Source: JBCDBY01 sp039182715 (GTDB lineage: Bacteria; Planctomycetota; PLA2). From it: 8,360 bases of DNA. This document shows, in pieces, positions 6,132 to 8,360 of this stretch. The first letter of the stretch is position 1. Each line of letters opens with the position of its first letter. The stretch lies in the NCBI GenBank assembly GCA_039182715.1, contig JBCDBY010000205.1:1-8360 (forward strand), given 5' to 3'. The position numbers were made by a program, and so were the translations under genes. The notes beneath the pieces are model-generated. The model worked only from the letters and a program-made list of their open reading frames with translations, was not told the DNA's origin and ran no database searches.

Positions 6132-7196
6132 ATGCGCATTCTCACGACGGCTCTCCTGATCTGCGCGGCGGCGTTCGCGCAGGGTGAACGCAACCTCGAG
6201 CTCGCCAAGAAGCTCAAGGAGCGCAAGATCCAGCGCTTCTTCAAGGCCATCGAGGCCAACGAGACGATGGACGCCGCGCTGCGCAAGAAGGTCATGGGCC
6301 TGCGCAACGGCGCGATTCTCGGCGGCGAGTACGGCGCCATCCATCAGGCGCTGCTGCTCATGGACGCCGACTACAAGAAGGCCGACGCGCTCCTGCTCGG
6401 CGAGCGCTACGCCGCCGCCGCGGACCTCTATCGCAAGGTGGCGACGTCCGACGACCAGTACGTCAAGGCGTACGCGACCTTCCGTGCCGGCCTCGCCGAC
6501 ATGAACCGCGAGCGCTTCGAGGAAGCCTCGACCGCCTTCAACAAGGCGCTGAACGAGTGGGGCCGCTACATGGGCTTCGACATCGAGTGCGCATTCTACA
6601 TCGCCGTCTGCCACGGGCAGATGCGCGAGAAGGAGAAGGCGATCGTGGCGGCGACCAAGTTCCTCGAGGACTACCCGGACGCGCCCGAGCGCTACAAGCG
6701 CGCGATGGAGCAGATGAAGAACGAGCTGGTCCAGGAGTGGGAAAGCCCGCTGTACGACCTGGCCGGCCGCATGGACCACGTCGGCCGCCAGATCGAGCGC
6801 GGCAAGACCGGCGACGAGACCCAGGGCAAGCAGCAGGAGATCGTCAGCATCCTCGACGAACTCATCAAGCGTGCCGAGCAGCAGGAAGGCAAGGGCCAGG
6901 GTCAGAACAACGGCGGCGGGAACTCCCCGCGCGGCAACGACCCGTCGAGCAACCCGGCCAACAGCTCCAAGGTCTCGCCGGGCGCGAGCCGGACGGGCAA
7001 CCTGCGCGGCAAGCCGGGCCGCAAGCCGGGCGAGAAGTGGGGTGAGATGCGCGACAAGGAGCGCGACGAGGTGCTCCAGGCGCTCAAGGAGAAGTTCCCG
7101 GGCCGCTATCGCGAGCTCCAGGAGCAATACGACCGCGCGGTCGCAGAAGGCAAGCGCGTCACCGAATCCTCGGGTGATAATGACGGGGAGAAGTGA
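6132..7196 (+). CDS. Exported TPR-repeat protein with a disordered linker and a conserved-looking C-terminal tail
   Basis: The 354-residue product begins with a signal peptide (MRILTTALLICAAAFA, cut likely before QGERN). A helical region follows, with about three TPR-like hairpins at residues 80-185. These include ALLLGERYAAAADLYRKVA, the AYATFRAGLADMNRERFEEA stretch and CHGQMREKEKAIVAATKFL. A charged helix runs to about 250, then a G/N/S/P/K-rich linker at 252-300. A compact tail at 303-344 starts with WGEMRDKERDEVLQALKEKF and continues with PGRYRELQEQYDRA. Similar WG...RYRE-type tails are familiar from planctomycete operons of this kind, but no function is assigned. TPR units usually mediate protein-protein contact, so an adaptor for the neighbouring coiled-coil protein is plausible. 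The cysteine in the signal region lacks a small residue before it, so a lipoprotein is unlikely. The TGA overlaps the next start by four bases. Confidence 0.88.
   Translation: MRILTTALLICAAAFAQGERNLELAKKLKERKIQRFFKAIEANETMDAALRKKVMGLRNGAILGGEYGAIHQALLLMDADYKKADALLLGERYAAAADLYRKVATSDDQYVKAYATFRAGLADMNRERFEEASTAFNKALNEWGRYMGFDIECAFYIAVCHGQMREKEKAIVAATKFLEDYPDAPERYKRAMEQMKNELVQEWESPLYDLAGRMDHVGRQIERGKTGDETQGKQQEIVSILDELIKRAEQQEGKGQGQNNGGGNSPRGNDPSSNPANSSKVSPGASRTGNLRGKPGRKPGEKWGEMRDKERDEVLQALKEKFPGRYRELQEQYDRAVAEGKRVTESSGDNDGEK
7185..7190 (+). promoter_or_regulatory. Purine-rich ribosome-binding stretch upstream of the NPCBM gene
   Basis: GGGGAG lies only two bases before the GTG at 7193, closer than usual. 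Since this start overlaps the previous stop (GTGA, 7193-7196), translation probably relies on coupling to the TPR gene. Confidence 0.4.
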
Positions 7197-8360
7197 AACG
7201 CCTTGTCCCGATAGCCCTGCTCCTCCAATCCGCCCTCGCCCTCGGGGCCCCGTCGGTCTCGCTGGTCGATGGGACGCGTGTCGTCGGCACGCTCGCCGCC
7301 GTCGAGTCGAAGGACGGCGTGCTCGTCGCGATCATCGCCAGGAAAGGCGGCGAGTCGCGCATGCCGTTGCGCGCCGTGGTCGGTGCGACCTACGCGGTCT
7401 CGCAACAGGAGCCCTCGCCCGACCCCTTCAACCTCTACCTCGCCGGCGGTGACCGACTCCGCGGCAAGGTCGAGGGCCGCGGCGACGCCGTCACGCTCGC
7501 CTCCAAACACGTCGCCGGCCTCGAGCGCAAGCTCGCCCAGGTCGAAGCGATCTGCGTCGGCACGTTCTTCGGCCAGGTGCAGGCGGCCTACCGCGCCGAG
7601 TTCGAGAAGCAGCTGCGCGCGGGCCGCGACACCGTGGTGGTCAACCGCGGCAGCAAGCCGTTCCCGATCCGTGCCGTCCTGCTCGAGGTGCGCAACGACG
7701 CGATCGTCGTGCGACTCGGGGATCGCGAGCGCGAACTGCCGCGCGACAAGGTCTACGGGTTCGTCCGGCGGGGCGCCGATCCGGCGACGCCGTCCGAGGG
7801 CGCGATTCTCGCGCGCGTGCATTTCAACGACGGCGGGCGCGTCACGCTGCCGGTGGAGTCGATCGGCGGCGGGGAGATCCGCGCGGGCGGCGCGATCATC
7901 GATCGTCGCCACGTGACGCGCATCGACTTCCTCGGCCGGCACATCGAGCGGCTCGCCGCGATGAACCCGGTCTCGGCCGACGAGATCGCGCTCTTCGGCA
8001 AGGCGCCGCGCTGGAAGAAGAACGAGATGATCCTCGGCGGCCCGATGCGCATGGACGGCAAGATCTATGCGAACGGCGTCGGCGTGCAGGCGAAGTCGCG
8101 GCTCGAGTACGCCGTCGGCGGACGCTGGAACCGCTTCTTCGTGCGCTGCGGCATCGACGACGCCGCGAGTCGCGAGGGACGCGCGACGTTCCGCGTCTAC
8201 GGCGACGGCAAGCTGCTCAAGGAAGTGACGCGGCGGCGGGGCGAGCCCGCGGCGGTGCTGACGCTGGACATCACCGGCGTCGAGCGCCTCGTGCTCGAGG
8301 CGCTGCCGGGCGATTCGTACACCTCCGACCTGTGCAACTGGGCGGAGGCGCGCGTCTACA
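7193..8360 (+). CDS. Exported protein with four tandem beta repeats and a C-terminal NPCBM domain (3' partial)
   Basis: The frame runs open from GTG 7193 to the window end (389 complete codons). It starts with a signal peptide (MKRLVPIALLLQSALALGA, cut before PSVSL). Four related beta-rich units of about 45 residues follow, near residues 22-68, 79-123, 148-194 and 205-249. They share a pattern of a polar turn, an alternating strand and a closing Leu/Val pair: for example VDGTRVVGTLAAVESKDGVL, then LAGGDRLRGKVEGRGDAVTL. From about 279 comes an NPCBM/NEW2-like domain (PF08305) with MRMDGKIYANGVGVQAKSRL, CGIDDAASREGRATFRVYGD and the closing CNWAEARVY. From family knowledge NPCBM is a putative carbohydrate-binding beta-sandwich, often seen in planctomycete secreted proteins. 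The GTG start is chosen for the signal peptide and the 4-nt overlap with the TPR gene. The last domain is almost complete at the window edge, so the protein may end shortly after it or carry more domains. Confidence 0.88.
   Translation, partial: MKRLVPIALLLQSALALGAPSVSLVDGTRVVGTLAAVESKDGVLVAIIARKGGESRMPLRAVVGATYAVSQQEPSPDPFNLYLAGGDRLRGKVEGRGDAVTLASKHVAGLERKLAQVEAICVGTFFGQVQAAYRAEFEKQLRAGRDTVVVNRGSKPFPIRAVLLEVRNDAIVVRLGDRERELPRDKVYGFVRRGADPATPSEGAILARVHFNDGGRVTLPVESIGGGEIRAGGAIIDRRHVTRIDFLGRHIERLAAMNPVSADEIALFGKAPRWKKNEMILGGPMRMDGKIYANGVGVQAKSRLEYAVGGRWNRFFVRCGIDDAASREGRATFRVYGDGKLLKEVTRRRGEPAAVLTLDITGVERLVLEALPGDSYTSDLCNWAEARVY

Noticed and set aside
6132..6180. A lipoprotein signal in the TPR protein
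   Set aside because: The sequence around the cysteine is LLIC, with Ile before Cys where the lipobox needs Gly, Ala or Ser. Ordinary cleavage after AFA fits better.
5268..7127. A 619-codon open frame on the minus strand
   Set aside because: It crosses the boundary of two well-supported + strand genes and changes character there (Leu/Ala-rich to Ser/Arg-rich), as expected for a shadow.

Overview
This is a gene-dense window with six protein-coding genes, all on the + strand. By eye it is about two-thirds G+C, with mostly G or C at third codon positions. There are no RNA genes, CRISPR arrays or insertion sequences. The protein families point to a Planctomycetota-type (PVC-group) or similar environmental bacterium: an Ig-like/amidotransferase-fold membrane protein, a three-helix inner-membrane protein with a large periplasmic part, long coiled-coil and TPR secreted proteins, and an NPCBM-domain protein. 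The assignment is family recognition from memory; no marker gene is present.

Layout: (1) 1-1591 is the 3' part of a membrane-anchored protein of the kind encoded downstream of MoxR/DUF58/BatA genes. (2) 1592-1680 is a gap filled by a heptamer repeat that folds into a large hairpin. (3) 1681-3297 and 3304-3840 share one reading frame, interrupted by a single TAG at 3295-3297. Together they look like one inner-membrane protein with a periplasmic coiled-coil tail, either broken or split. (4) 3841-3948 is a possible leader region with small dyads and an 8-codon open frame. (5) 3949-6129 encodes a very long exported coiled-coil protein. (6) 6132-7196 encodes an exported TPR protein. (7) From 7193 past the window end lies an exported protein with four beta repeats and an NPCBM domain.

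Genes 4-5-6 are tightly coupled (2-nt gap, then a 4-nt overlap). Genes 1-2-3 probably belong to the same operon, although the two gaps of about 90-110 nt could hold separate control points. Nearly every product is predicted to be in the inner membrane or periplasm. The cluster therefore looks like an envelope-associated assembly: a membrane sensor or scaffold, coiled-coil spacers, a TPR adaptor and a carbohydrate-binding-like protein. I know of no established biochemical function for the middle genes, and none can be derived from sequence alone.

The most notable points are the in-frame amber codon that splits the membrane protein, and the heptamer-repeat hairpin just upstream of its start codon.
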